A stretch of DNA of 35,767 nucleotides, taken from assembly GCA_002722135.1 (NCBI GenBank), contig PBKJ01000009.1:124139-159905 (forward strand), given 5' to 3'. Each line of letters starts with the position of its first letter. Positions within the stretch are counted from its first letter, which is position 1. Below, one piece after another: positions 8,892 to 19,349 of the stretch. Origin of the DNA: Methanobacteriota archaeon. Its GTDB lineage: Archaea > Thermoplasmatota > Poseidoniia > Poseidoniales > Poseidoniaceae. A program made the position numbers and the translations under genes. The notes beneath the pieces were generated by a model, which did not search any database, was not told the origin of the DNA, and saw only the letters and a program-made list of their open reading frames with translations.

Positions 8892-10127
8892 GTGCGCGCG
8901 TTAATCTGCGCCGTGTCCGATTCAGGCCCTGTTGACGGGATTCTTCCTGCAGCACCGGTAACGCCCCACGCCATCCCTGCCTCTCCACAACAAGCACGGG
9001 GCGATCCGGGTGCTCACGCGGCCGCAATCGGTGCCGCGCTTCAACACGACCCGACGTTGGACGGACGCTTTGCGACCGAATGGTCGCTCACCACCATGGG
9101 GCGCGCGAGCCTCTACGGCATGGTGGTGCTGGCCGTTGTGGTGGCCGTGGCCGCTTTTGCGTGGTCCTCGGTGGATTTCGCGATGGCTGCAAACACGGGC
9201 GAGGGATGCCTGAGTGGCATGTTGACGGTCCTCGGCCTTCCTACCGTCATCCTCGGGTTCGTGTATGTCTTCACGGCACCTGAGAACGTGAAGGTGGTCT
9301 ACAACGACACCACGGTCGGCGATGCCGTGAGCGAAGAGGGGCGAGCCGTCCGGATTGGGCGGGCCATAGGGGTGATCGACGGAGAAGACGGCGTGGCTGA
9401 GCGGCCGCTTGATGACGTGATGAAGGCCGACCCCACCCTCAACGGCCGATTTACCATCCGCACCCCCTGGAGCGCCGTGTTCCTCGTGATCATGACGCTC
9501 GGCGCCATCGTCCCTCTCGGCCTTGGTACCGCCATCACCGTCGGTGCCTTCATTTCAGCCGAGGATCCAATCCACGTATCACGTCAATTTGAGTGTGAAT
9601 ACCAGGCTGTCGCCTACCTGTGCGACGAAAACAGCAACCTCGAAGACATGTGGGGATATTGTGAAAACCACACGGCCGTCGATGGATACTGGCGGTGCAC
9701 GGACGACTTTGGCGACCGTGACGCGTGGTCGCAGAGCGCCAATTGGTCCCATCTCATGGACGGGACGGGGCCCGATGGCATCGACATGCAGGCCCTTCGC
9801 GACGAAGCCTTGAGCGATGGCCTCCTCGGTTTTTCACCGCTTGGTTTCATCGCCGTGGTTATCGTATTGGCCGCGCTCTTCTCGAGCGCACCGCTCCTGC
9901 TTGGGCTGACGCCAAGGCGATTTTTGGTGGACGACGAGGACGGGGAAACCCACGGACGAAACGCGTACACCTACCTCTACGCGACGGCCATCGGTTCGGC
10001 AACAGCGCTTGAGCACGTGCATGACGCGTCCGAGCTGGAAACCCTCGCCGAAGGTGTATTGGCCATGGGTTTGGGCCTGACCACGCGGCGCAGCAACCTC
10101 GGGAAACTGCTTCGCATGTTCCGCTGA
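8892..10127 (+). CDS. Internally duplicated four-TM membrane protein, unknown function
   Basis: 411 aa from a GTG; the true start may be further in, since the first 50 residues are Pro/Ala-rich and no Shine-Dalgarno site is evident. The protein is two copies of one unit: a soluble segment ending DPTL(D/N)GRF (residues 53-60 and 180-187), then two TMs (about 72-91 and 108-128; about 193-221 and 314-342). The second unit carries an extracytoplasmic insert with five cysteines (CEYQAVAYLC, YCENH, WRCTDD), likely disulfide-bonded outside the cell. A C-terminal soluble region of about 70 residues follows. No family recognised. It begins 27 bases after tRNA-Arg, so it might be transcribed with it, and ends 3 bases before the opposing HAD gene. 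Confidence 0.7.
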   Translation: MRALICAVSDSGPVDGILPAAPVTPHAIPASPQQARGDPGAHAAAIGAALQHDPTLDGRFATEWSLTTMGRASLYGMVVLAVVVAVAAFAWSSVDFAMAANTGEGCLSGMLTVLGLPTVILGFVYVFTAPENVKVVYNDTTVGDAVSEEGRAVRIGRAIGVIDGEDGVAERPLDDVMKADPTLNGRFTIRTPWSAVFLVIMTLGAIVPLGLGTAITVGAFISAEDPIHVSRQFECEYQAVAYLCDENSNLEDMWGYCENHTAVDGYWRCTDDFGDRDAWSQSANWSHLMDGTGPDGIDMQALRDEALSDGLLGFSPLGFIAVVIVLAALFSSAPLLLGLTPRRFLVDDEDGETHGRNAYTYLYATAIGSATALEHVHDASELETLAEGVLAMGLGLTTRRSNLGKLLRMFR

Positions 10128-10130
10128 CGG

Positions 10131-10796
10131 TCATCCAACGCGCCACTGCACCTGCTCCCAACCACGCGCCTCGGCCTCCTTGACCAGCGCCCCTTCGGGG
10201 TTGACGGCGATGGCATGCCCGCACTCGCGCATGAACCAGCTGTCGGCGTGGGTGTTGCCGTAGGCCCAACATTGGGCCAAATCATGGCCGCTGGCTTCCG
10301 CATCCGCCTTCACCACGGGCACCTTTCCTTTCCTTCGCGGCACGGACCAACCTCGCTCCGAGCCTGAAAGCCGTCCAGATCGCACCGCTGGGCCGCACCC
10401 ATAGGTCGCATCCATACCCAACTGCTTGCCCATGGCCTCGGCCATCGGCGCAACAGTGGCGGTCACCAAGATGCAGCGGTGGCCCTGATCGCGGTGCCAC
10501 GCGAGTCGATCCAGCGCCGCTTGGGGCACGCGCGGCATGAGGACACGCTCCGCCAGCTCCTCCGAGAGCGCTTCGAGGGTGGTCCACGTTGCGCCGGTGA
10601 AGTGCCCGCGATTGCGCAGAGCATCATAGGGCGCTCGCCCCCGCAGCAGGTTGACCACGGCCCGAACGGACCACGAGGTCAATCCAACGGGGAAACGCCA
10701 CGGTCGACGGCGGAGCAGGGTGGCGGTGAGGGTCTTCTCGCTTGAGGCGTCAAGCAGGGTCCCGTCGAGGTCGAAGTACGCCGCGACCTCGCCCAT
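10131..10796 (-). CDS. HAD-superfamily hydrolase, subfamily IB (SerB-like phosphatase)
   Basis: 221 aa from the ATG at 10796 (MGEVAAYFDLDGT); a GTG at 10820 is the alternative. Motif I is DLDGT (nucleophile D9, acid/base D11), motif II is LVTAT near 112, motif III the Lys in RRKGKVPVV, and motif IV YGNTHADSWFM near 182. The all-helical cap between motifs I and II fits the IB group that includes phosphoserine phosphatase and phospholipid-pathway phosphatases. In motif IV the usual first Asp (GDS..D) is Asn, with the second Asp kept, so Mg2+ binding may be altered. Last gene of a minus-strand series; substrate unknown. Confidence 0.82.
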   Translation of the reverse strand: MGEVAAYFDLDGTLLDASSEKTLTATLLRRRPWRFPVGLTSWSVRAVVNLLRGRAPYDALRNRGHFTGATWTTLEALSEELAERVLMPRVPQAALDRLAWHRDQGHRCILVTATVAPMAEAMGKQLGMDATYGCGPAVRSGRLSGSERGWSVPRRKGKVPVVKADAEASGHDLAQCWAYGNTHADSWFMRECGHAIAVNPEGALVKEAEARGWEQVQWRVG

Positions 10797-10835
10797 GCCG
10801 TGAGCAGGGGTTGTCTGCACATGTGCGTTGCGTCG

Positions 10836-11117
10836 TCAACGCTTCGGGACCACGTCATGTCCAATCTCGCCGTACACGCGCCGACCCGCTCCGTGATCCT
10901 GCCACCACGTGACGCGGTCGGCGAGGTAGCGTGGAATGAAGAAGCCAATTTTTCGGGGCGTCAGCCCGTGGTTGCGCATGGCCTTGTCGTTGGCCAGTTC
11001 CGCCACGATGGACTGTGCGGAACACCCAGGATTGGCCAACACGAAACGCAGGACTTCCTGTTTCAGTCGCTCAAGGCGTGCTTGCTTCTGGCTCCCGGTT
11101 CCAACCCTTCGAGGCAT
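10836..11117 (-). CDS. Small winged-helix/HTH protein
   Basis: 93 aa from the ATG at 11117 (MPRRVGTGSQ). The ORF-track start is a TTG at 11138; the later ATG fits a TATA box about 28 bases upstream. A basic N-terminus leads into an HTH-like core (RLERLKQEVLRFVLANPGCSAQSIVAEL), then a short link and GLTPRKIGFFIPRYL, which could be the recognition helix of a winged helix. It is rich in Arg/Lys with no TM. Likely DNA-binding; target unknown. It lies 39 bases before the HAD gene on the same strand. Confidence 0.6.
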   Translation of the reverse strand: MPRRVGTGSQKQARLERLKQEVLRFVLANPGCSAQSIVAELANDKAMRNHGLTPRKIGFFIPRYLADRVTWWQDHGAGRRVYGEIGHDVVPKR

Positions 11118-11140
11118 GGGTGGAACATTCCGCTCCAACG

Positions 11141-11150
11141 GCTATAATGG
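11141..11150 (-). promoter_or_regulatory. TATA box for the small HTH gene
   Basis: On the minus strand the sequence reads CCATTATAGC, centred about 28 bases before the ATG at 11117. No Shine-Dalgarno site precedes that ATG, so a leaderless or near-leaderless transcript is likely. It supports 11117 over the TTG at 11138. Confidence 0.5.
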
Positions 11151-11167
11151 TCCTGTGGGACCTCCCG

Positions 11168-11521
11168 TCACGCGACGTGCACGGGCAAGGTGGTCTTCCA
11201 GTTGGCGTTGGCGAGCTTCTTCGCCTTCCCGTCAGCGATGATGGGGTGGATGATGTTGAGGCGACCGTGCATGCCAGTGACGCTGAATTTGACGCGCAGC
11301 GTCGCAGAACGGTCGGCCATCATGGCGTTGATTTGCTCTTGGTCCAGGGGCACCTCAGCCAACACGCTGCCGTCGGTTTGGCTCTTGACCGTCAGCGTGG
11401 TGTGCTCGAAGTGGAGCGAGGGGCGGAAATCGTAGTCCCGCGGATCTTCCATTTGCACGGTGAGGTCCACAGAAAGGCCGTCACGAATACCGACGCGGCT
11501 GACCTCAACTTGACCGACCAT
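11168..11521 (-). CDS. Conserved-looking beta-rich protein of unknown function
   Basis: 117 aa with an ATG start and no signal peptide or TM. The sequence alternates short hydrophobic strands (VEVSRVGIRDGLSVDLTVQM, LHFEHTTLTVKS, ATLRVKFSVTGMHGRLNIIHP), which suggests a small beta-sandwich. There are no cysteines or recognisable catalytic motifs. It is flanked on the same strand by the PKD lipoprotein gene (61 bases upstream) and the HTH gene. Codon usage matches the neighbours, supporting a real gene. Confidence 0.55.
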   Translation of the reverse strand: MVGQVEVSRVGIRDGLSVDLTVQMEDPRDYDFRPSLHFEHTTLTVKSQTDGSVLAEVPLDQEQINAMMADRSATLRVKFSVTGMHGRLNIIHPIIADGKAKKLANANWKTTLPVHVA

Positions 11522-11582
11522 GGGGCTCAGTCCGTCCCAACCGTCGGGCCTTCATAGCCTTGTCCGCCGCATCGCGCGGGGC

Positions 11583-12743
11583 TCACTCGTAGGCGATTTC
11601 CACCAAGCGGGGAGAGAGCACGGTGATGCGCACCTCGAGGGTCCAATCGTTGCCGGGATCTGGATCTGGAGCGCCAGGGATGATGCCGTCAGGGTCCGAC
11701 TGATCGGCGATGACCGCCCACGTCCAGTTGCCTTGGCCGAACCGCGCGCCGGGTTGGTTGAGCACGCGCGAGAGCACTTCCTTTGCAGAGTTGCCCTCGT
11801 ACACCGCATCCTCAGGAGTTGGATTGAGGGCGTCGTCGCTGATTTCCGCCGATGCTGGCGTGTTCTGGGTGATGTTCCCCGGTGTGGTCTGGGCCTTGTT
11901 GGTGTAGCCGTCGGCGGGGACCTCAAGCACCAGCGTGAAGTTGTCTGCTGGCACCAGCACGTCCTGATCCAATTCGAGCAGAGCCTCGTAGGCCATCACG
12001 CGCACGCCTTCTCCGGGAATGTGGTTCTCTTCCCAGCGGTCGCCTTGATCGAGGTAGCCGTCCCACGACACCGTGACGGTCTCCTCAACCCAGGTCAGGG
12101 AGAAGCGTCGGGCAGTGACGTTGAGTTCGAAGTCTTCGGTCACCACGCCGCCGTCGGTGTCCTCCACGGTCAGCCGCCCGCGAATCAAGCCGCTGGTATC
12201 GGTGGGGACCAACACGTCAGGCGTGATGGCGTCAGCATCGTCCTCGGGTTGGCCGTTGCCGTCGCTGTCCACGGCCAGGTTCAGGTCCCACACGAAGCTC
12301 AACGGCGCGCCTTCTGGATCCGTTGAAGCGCTCGCATCGAGCAAGGCGGTGTCGCCTGAACGGATCAACGCCGGCACATCGAGGACGATGTTCGGGGCTC
12401 CGTTGACGGTCACCAGCGACGAGGATTCGTCCTCTCCGCCTTGGTCGTTGACCACCGTGACCGAGACCGTGTAGATGCCGAAGGCCGTGTACCGGTGCGA
12501 GGTAAAGCCGATGACGGTCGTGGCCGTTGTGCCGTCCCCGAAGTCCCAGATGTATTCGGTCAGCACGCCCTCAACGGCATCCGATTCACGGGCGTCGAGC
12601 GTGACCATCTCACCTTCTTGAATGACGGCCGGGTACACGTCGAGCTCCGCCTTGGGGTTCACCGTAAGGTCGAGGGCCTCCATGCACCCGGGCAAAGCGA
12701 GGCTTGCAAGCAGCATGGCGAGCATGGCGACGGCCCGTCGCAT
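11583..12743 (-). CDS. PKD-domain surface lipoprotein
   Basis: 386 aa from ATG 12743 (MRRAVAMLAMLLASLALPGC); the listed start at 12764 adds 7 residues. The signal sequence ends in a lipobox-like LALPGC with Cys20 as the likely lipid-attachment site. A PKD domain follows (TLDARES, the diagnostic YIWDFGDGTT, FTSHRYTAFGIYTVSVTV), then a second Ig-like unit (TALLDASASTDPEGAPLSFVWDL) containing an acidic DSDGNGQPEDDAD loop that may bind Ca2+. The C-terminal third (about 200-386) is unassigned. Anchored to the outer face of the membrane and probably part of the same envelope set as the giant proteins. Archaeal lipidation is inferred from the motif only. Confidence 0.8.
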   Translation of the reverse strand: MRRAVAMLAMLLASLALPGCMEALDLTVNPKAELDVYPAVIQEGEMVTLDARESDAVEGVLTEYIWDFGDGTTATTVIGFTSHRYTAFGIYTVSVTVVNDQGGEDESSSLVTVNGAPNIVLDVPALIRSGDTALLDASASTDPEGAPLSFVWDLNLAVDSDGNGQPEDDADAITPDVLVPTDTSGLIRGRLTVEDTDGGVVTEDFELNVTARRFSLTWVEETVTVSWDGYLDQGDRWEENHIPGEGVRVMAYEALLELDQDVLVPADNFTLVLEVPADGYTNKAQTTPGNITQNTPASAEISDDALNPTPEDAVYEGNSAKEVLSRVLNQPGARFGQGNWTWAVIADQSDPDGIIPGAPDPDPGNDWTLEVRITVLSPRLVEIAYE

Positions 12744-12813
12744 GGACGCTCCGCCTCCCACCATGAGACGTTACGGATGCCCACTCCTTCTGAACCGTGC
12801 GGTCCAACCAAGG

Positions 12814-13194
12814 TCAAGCGTCGTCGTTCTCGAACTCGATTTCTTCGGGCACATCGCCCATCACGGGCGCGCTGGCCAAGGGGTCGGCAAGGTCGGCAAG
12901 GTCCTCGTGGACCACCACGTTCAACTCGGAATGATCGATGCTCGGTTCAAGCGGCCCATCGTCGAGCAGTGCATCGGCTTCCACCTCACCGACGTCGTAT
13001 TCTGGTGTCGGCGTGGCTTCCGCTTCCTCGGGTTTCATGCCGACCGTTGGGCCATCGAGCAGCGCGCCGGCGGCCTCCACCGCGTCGAGCCGTGCAGCGG
13101 CGAATTGTTCTGCGTCGGTGTGGGAAAGACCGGCCAGCGGGTCCTCTTCTTCCTCCAAGTCCTCGGAGACCTCGGCCCGTTTCCACCAGCGCAT
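12814..13194 (-). CDS. Small highly acidic protein, unknown function
   Basis: 126 aa, strongly acidic (EDLEEEEDPLAGLS, VGEVEADALLDDG, EEIEFENDDA) and apparently mostly disordered, with one possible helix (DAEQFAAARLDAVEAAGALL). The N-terminus MRWWKRAEV is short and basic. No signal peptide or TM. It lies upstream of the lipoprotein gene on the same strand and close to the divergent exonuclease gene (36 bases). Real-gene status rests on codon usage and placement. Confidence 0.5.
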   Translation of the reverse strand: MRWWKRAEVSEDLEEEEDPLAGLSHTDAEQFAAARLDAVEAAGALLDGPTVGMKPEEAEATPTPEYDVGEVEADALLDDGPLEPSIDHSELNVVVHEDLADLADPLASAPVMGDVPEEIEFENDDA

Positions 13195-13229
13195 GATGCC
13201 TCATCCCGGCGGAGAGGAAGGACCCTGCG

Positions 13230-14087
13230 GTGAGCGGAGAGGTTGAAGGAGGGGCCACCGGAAGCGTTGGCATGGCCGTAGACCCCCTCGCCGGAGAGCG
13301 GGTCTTGGCCTTCGACACCGAAACCACGGGCATCTCGACCTCGCGTTCACGCATCGTCCAATTTGCGCTGGTGGGCAGCGACGTGGACGGATCGCCGATG
13401 CACATTGAGCACCTTGTCGATCCGCGCTGCCCCATCCCCATCGAAGCCAGCCGGGTGCACGGCATTTACGACGGCGATGTGCGCGGCGCACCCCTGTTTC
13501 GCGACGTGGCCGACGAGCTCCACGACGCCATCGAGGGCGCGGTCCTGGTCGGCCACAACGTTCGCCGCTTCGACATGGGGATGGTGGAGGCGGAATTCAT
13601 GCGCCTCGGCCGGCTTCCACCGAAGCCGAAAGCCGTTCTGGACACGCTCGAGGCCGCGAGGCGGCTCAAGGTCGGACGCCCGCACAACCTTGGCTCCCTC
13701 TGCCAGCGTCATGGCATCAAGCTGGAGAAGGCCCACACGGCGGGCGCAGACGCTGCGGCCTCGCTGATGTTGCTGTGGCGGTTCACTGTGGACCACGCCC
13801 ACGCCTTCCGTCGCTCCATTGAGGACCTCGAGCACTGGCTCATCCATGGCGAAGGCAGGCGCGACGCCCAAGCGTTGGGACGAGGGTTGCAGGACCTTGC
13901 TCCACTGGACGCTGAAGGGCGTATTCGACAGGACGAGGGGCGCTACATTCTGGCCTTCGGCCGCCACCGCAGCCGAAGTCTACGCGAAGTCGCGGCCGAG
14001 GATCCGGCTTACCTGAACTGGTTGCTTTCGCCGGCCTCCGGGCTTGCGCCCGAAGACATCGATGAACTTCGAACGCATCTGGCATGA
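13230..14087 (+). CDS. DEDDh 3'-5' exonuclease (DnaQ/ExoX-like)
   Basis: 285 aa from a GTG; the ATG at 13272 (MAVDPLAGERVLAF) is an attractive alternative. All four catalytic positions of a DEDDh exonuclease are present: FDTETTG (Exo I, D29/E31), GHNVRRFD (Exo II, about 108-115), and HTAGADAA (Exo III, H about 169 and D about 174). The C-terminus has FGRHRSRSLREVAAEDPAYLNWLL, a small extra domain also found after the exonuclease domain in ExoX-type enzymes. Expected activity is Mg2+-dependent 3'-5' trimming of DNA in repair or proofreading. Its stop abuts that of the opposing RecB-like nuclease, and ligA is 2 kb away, so a DNA-maintenance neighbourhood is plausible. Confidence 0.88.
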   Translation: MSGEVEGGATGSVGMAVDPLAGERVLAFDTETTGISTSRSRIVQFALVGSDVDGSPMHIEHLVDPRCPIPIEASRVHGIYDGDVRGAPLFRDVADELHDAIEGAVLVGHNVRRFDMGMVEAEFMRLGRLPPKPKAVLDTLEAARRLKVGRPHNLGSLCQRHGIKLEKAHTAGADAAASLMLLWRFTVDHAHAFRRSIEDLEHWLIHGEGRRDAQALGRGLQDLAPLDAEGRIRQDEGRYILAFGRHRSRSLREVAAEDPAYLNWLLSPASGLAPEDIDELRTHLA

Positions 14088-15224
14088 TCAGACCGCGTGC
14101 GGCGACCACGGAAGCACGTCGCACCAATCGCCAACACGCCACTGGTGGACTTTTGCCAGCGCGCTGCCCACGAAGATGGGGGCTGCAGCATCCTCATCCA
14201 TCAAGGCCTCCAGCTTCGTCAGGGCGCTGCCGACAAACAGCATGGAACATCGGCCGCCACCGTCGACGACCTCGCCCGGTCCATCGCCGGGAAGCAAACG
14301 CTCCACCTCGACGGTGGACGAGCCGGCGGGGCGAGCAACGACGCGAACCACGGCATCACGGAAGTCGCCGTCGTCCAGAAGGTTCGCATCATGGCGCCAG
14401 CGCAGCCAGTGTCCGCACCACGCTTTCCAATCGCAGAATCCTCCGCAACTGTCCGGTCCGGGGGTTGGATCGAGCGGTGCTTCGGTGGGTTGGGTGGCCT
14501 CCCACGCGGCATAGGCGTCTTCGAGGACACCGCCCTTGGACGCGCGCCACGTGGTGCGGTTCAGCGTGTACCAGCCTTCGGCCCGAACGTTGGGTGCGCT
14601 CGGATTGTTCGCGAGCAAAAGGTCGCGGTAGAAGCGAAGTTGACGGTCAACTTCCGGCTTGAGTTTGCCCTCAGGCGTCCGTCCCGTCTTGAGGTCAGCC
14701 ACCACCCACGCCACGGTTTCTCCGGCGTCGTCCACCTCGTTGAGCAACAGGTCGACACGCCCGCCTAGCCGGCCGTCTCGCGAGATCAACTCGCCCTCAA
14801 CGGCGATCATCCGCTCCTGAACCCGAGTCCAGAGCGCAGCGGTGATGCGTTCGTGCGAGAGCCCTTCGACGCCGACCCACCGCAGCAGCAGGTCGATGCC
14901 GCCTCGATGGCCGTCAACCGCCTCTTTCCAGCGGTCGTCTTTCCAACGACCGTGGCGAGGCGTGGCGTGGAAGGCGTCCTTTTCTTCGTTCCAGCGGTCT
15001 TTCAGGAAGGCCTCGCCGACCGCAGGAAGCCACCCCATGCTGGCCTTTGGTCGATCGCTGATGTCCATGTTGAGCAGGTCTTCGATCGACGCGTGAATGG
15101 CCGTCCCAAGGGAAGCGGCCATGCCGGCTTTCCGTGGCAGGCCTTGACGGCTCAGCCAATACATTCGGGGACAGGTCTCGTACCTGTTCCACGAGGAAGG
15201 GGAGAGCCGGTGTGCGCCCGCCAT
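14088..15224 (-). CDS. RecB-family PD-(D/E)XK nuclease with probable Fe-S cysteines
   Basis: 378 aa. The N-terminal LSPSSWNRYETCPRMYWL and GTAIHASIEDLL (H44) are the RecB/AddB/Cas4-type opening motifs. The catalytic core is GGRVDLLL (Asp about 155) followed by VADLKTGR (D-x-K about 176-178) and QLRFYRDLL (motif QXXXY-like). Cys18 plus CGGFCDWKAWC (about 258-270) give four cysteines placed as in the AddB/Cas4 iron-sulfur nuclease domain, though the spacing is C-x3-C-x5-C rather than C-x2-C-x5-C. About 85 further C-terminal residues repeat FVGSAL(T/A)K and may form an OB-like domain. No helicase domain is present. Probably processes DNA ends or single strands in repair. Confidence 0.85.
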   Translation of the reverse strand: MAGAHRLSPSSWNRYETCPRMYWLSRQGLPRKAGMAASLGTAIHASIEDLLNMDISDRPKASMGWLPAVGEAFLKDRWNEEKDAFHATPRHGRWKDDRWKEAVDGHRGGIDLLLRWVGVEGLSHERITAALWTRVQERMIAVEGELISRDGRLGGRVDLLLNEVDDAGETVAWVVADLKTGRTPEGKLKPEVDRQLRFYRDLLLANNPSAPNVRAEGWYTLNRTTWRASKGGVLEDAYAAWEATQPTEAPLDPTPGPDSCGGFCDWKAWCGHWLRWRHDANLLDDGDFRDAVVRVVARPAGSSTVEVERLLPGDGPGEVVDGGGRCSMLFVGSALTKLEALMDEDAAAPIFVGSALAKVHQWRVGDWCDVLPWSPHAV

Positions 15225-15306
15225 GCGCGTGCTCTCCGCTCAGGCGTCATGAAGCCTCGCCCACGCAGCCGGAAGGGTTGAGGCCCCCGGGCCGACAGCA
15301 CGATGC

Positions 15307-16119
15307 ATGTCCGCCGGCCCAAAGGTTCGCATTCGAAGCGACATCGAGACGGAAAACGCCCTGGTCATCACCTGTTTCCCAACCGTCGGGATGGTCAGTC
15401 CAATCGTGGCTGCCTACCTCATCGAGCACCTGGAACTGGACTACATTGGCGGCATTTTCGACTCGCGCCTGCCCGCTGTGGCCATCGTCAACGACGGCAT
15501 GGCGCTTCCACCCGTGCGTGTCTACGGCGGCAGCCCGGTGTGTTCCATCGACGGATGCGATCAGGTCATCCTGTTCACGAGTGAGCTGATGATCAACGAC
15601 CTCATCGGCAACGAAATGGTTTGGGCCCTGTTCGACTGGTCCAAGGAAGCCAACGTCGGTCGCGGTTTGATCGTTGACGCCTTCCCGAAAGCCGGGATGA
15701 AGGCGGTTGGCATGGACGGCAACGAGCCGACCATCGAATACGACGACGACGAAGAGAAGGTCGACCTGCTCGGCCTCGCCTCCAACGACGCCATGCGAGA
15801 GGCCGTTCAAGCCCTCGGCTTGACCATGGTCAAGCGAGGGGTGCTGCGAGGCATGAACGCCGCCATCCATGGTGAAGCGCACCGCCGCGGCATCGACGTC
15901 ATGGGCATCATGGCCGAAGCAGATCCACGGTACCCGGACGCGCGAGCGGCCGCCGAAATCATCCGCTGCATCGACACCTTGCTGCCCATCACGTCCCTTG
16001 ACATCGAGGAACTGATCGAGGAAGCCGAAGCCATCGAAGAACAAGTTTCGGCGATGATGAACGCGGCCATGCAAGACGAGCAAGGCTCCAGCGGATCCAA
16101 CGCCATGCTCTACGGCTGA
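15307..16119 (+). CDS. PAC2-family protein, second paralogue
   Basis: 270 aa with the same pattern as the gene at 1489-2268: CFPTVGMVSPIVAAYLIEHL, DSRLPAVAIVNDG, RVYGGSPVC, a helical middle, KRGVLRGMNAAIHGEA, and PDARAAAEIIRCID. A low-complexity acidic stretch (EYDDDEEKVD) sits in the middle. It begins 82 bases from the divergent RecB-like nuclease gene and stops one base from the opposing ligA stop. PAC2 proteins are proposed to assist proteasome assembly; specific partners cannot be read here. The two paralogues differ enough to be separate subfamilies. Confidence 0.88.
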   Translation: MSAGPKVRIRSDIETENALVITCFPTVGMVSPIVAAYLIEHLELDYIGGIFDSRLPAVAIVNDGMALPPVRVYGGSPVCSIDGCDQVILFTSELMINDLIGNEMVWALFDWSKEANVGRGLIVDAFPKAGMKAVGMDGNEPTIEYDDDEEKVDLLGLASNDAMREAVQALGLTMVKRGVLRGMNAAIHGEAHRRGIDVMGIMAEADPRYPDARAAAEIIRCIDTLLPITSLDIEELIEEAEAIEEQVSAMMNAAMQDEQGSSGSNAMLYG

Positions 16120-16120
16120 G

Positions 16121-18759
<2,639 letters not shown>

Positions 18760-18790
18760 GGTGAGGAAGGGCGGTCTTTGAACGGATGCT

Positions 18791-19339
18791 TCACTCCTCT
18801 TCGAGCATCAGCGACCACGATTCACCGCCAAGGAGTCCCGCTGCAATCCATGCCCGAACCGTCGTGAGTTCGTTGGCCTCAGCGGCGATGGGGAGCGGGC
18901 CAAAGATACCCCAACCGCGACGCAGCAGCATGATGCGTCGACGCGGTTGACGATCGGCGAGTTTCAGCCGTTCCCACGCGTAGCGTTGCCCGTCGGCAAT
19001 CAGGTGCGTCCGCGTCACGGCATACCGTTTCGGCACCAACAGGCCGACCAAGTGGAGCAAGAGGAGCACGTCCCACACCACCGCCCACATCACCGAGGTG
19101 TCCGACATGCGGATGAAGCCCCACGGCAGCACGAGCATGGCGGCCATGGAGAACAGGTTGCCCCAGTGGCGGATGGCTTCCTCCGCCCCTCCACTGGACC
19201 ATGCATATCCACCGGGTGCCGGCCCGAGTTCTGGAACCAATTGGGATTGGCGCACGAGCCAAACGGCATCCCACACCACGATGCCCGCCAGCACAAGAAC
19301 GGCCATGAGGCCGATGAGGTCGGGTGGGGGGAGCTGCAT
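18791..19339 (-). CDS. Three-TM membrane protein with possible PH-like C-terminal domain
   Basis: 182 aa from the ATG at 19339 (MQLPPPDLIG). The ORF-track start at 19432 would overlap the end of the beta-helix gene by 83 bases and adds an N-terminus unlike the rest. TMs lie at about 9-30, 62-80 and 86-104. The C-terminal part (KRYAVTRTHLIADGQRYAWERLKLADRQ...) has the strand-turn pattern of small bacterial PH-type membrane-associated domains (DUF5673-like), but this is weak. It begins 10 bases after the beta-helix gene stop. Confidence 0.6.
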   Translation of the reverse strand: MQLPPPDLIGLMAVLVLAGIVVWDAVWLVRQSQLVPELGPAPGGYAWSSGGAEEAIRHWGNLFSMAAMLVLPWGFIRMSDTSVMWAVVWDVLLLLHLVGLLVPKRYAVTRTHLIADGQRYAWERLKLADRQPRRRIMLLRRGWGIFGPLPIAAEANELTTVRAWIAAGLLGGESWSLMLEEE

Positions 19340-19349
19340 GCACGGCACC

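Noticed and set aside
14088-15224. Cas4 of a CRISPR system
   Set aside because: The nuclease and cysteine layout is Cas4-like, but the protein is about twice as long as Cas4, and no other cas gene or array occurs in the window.
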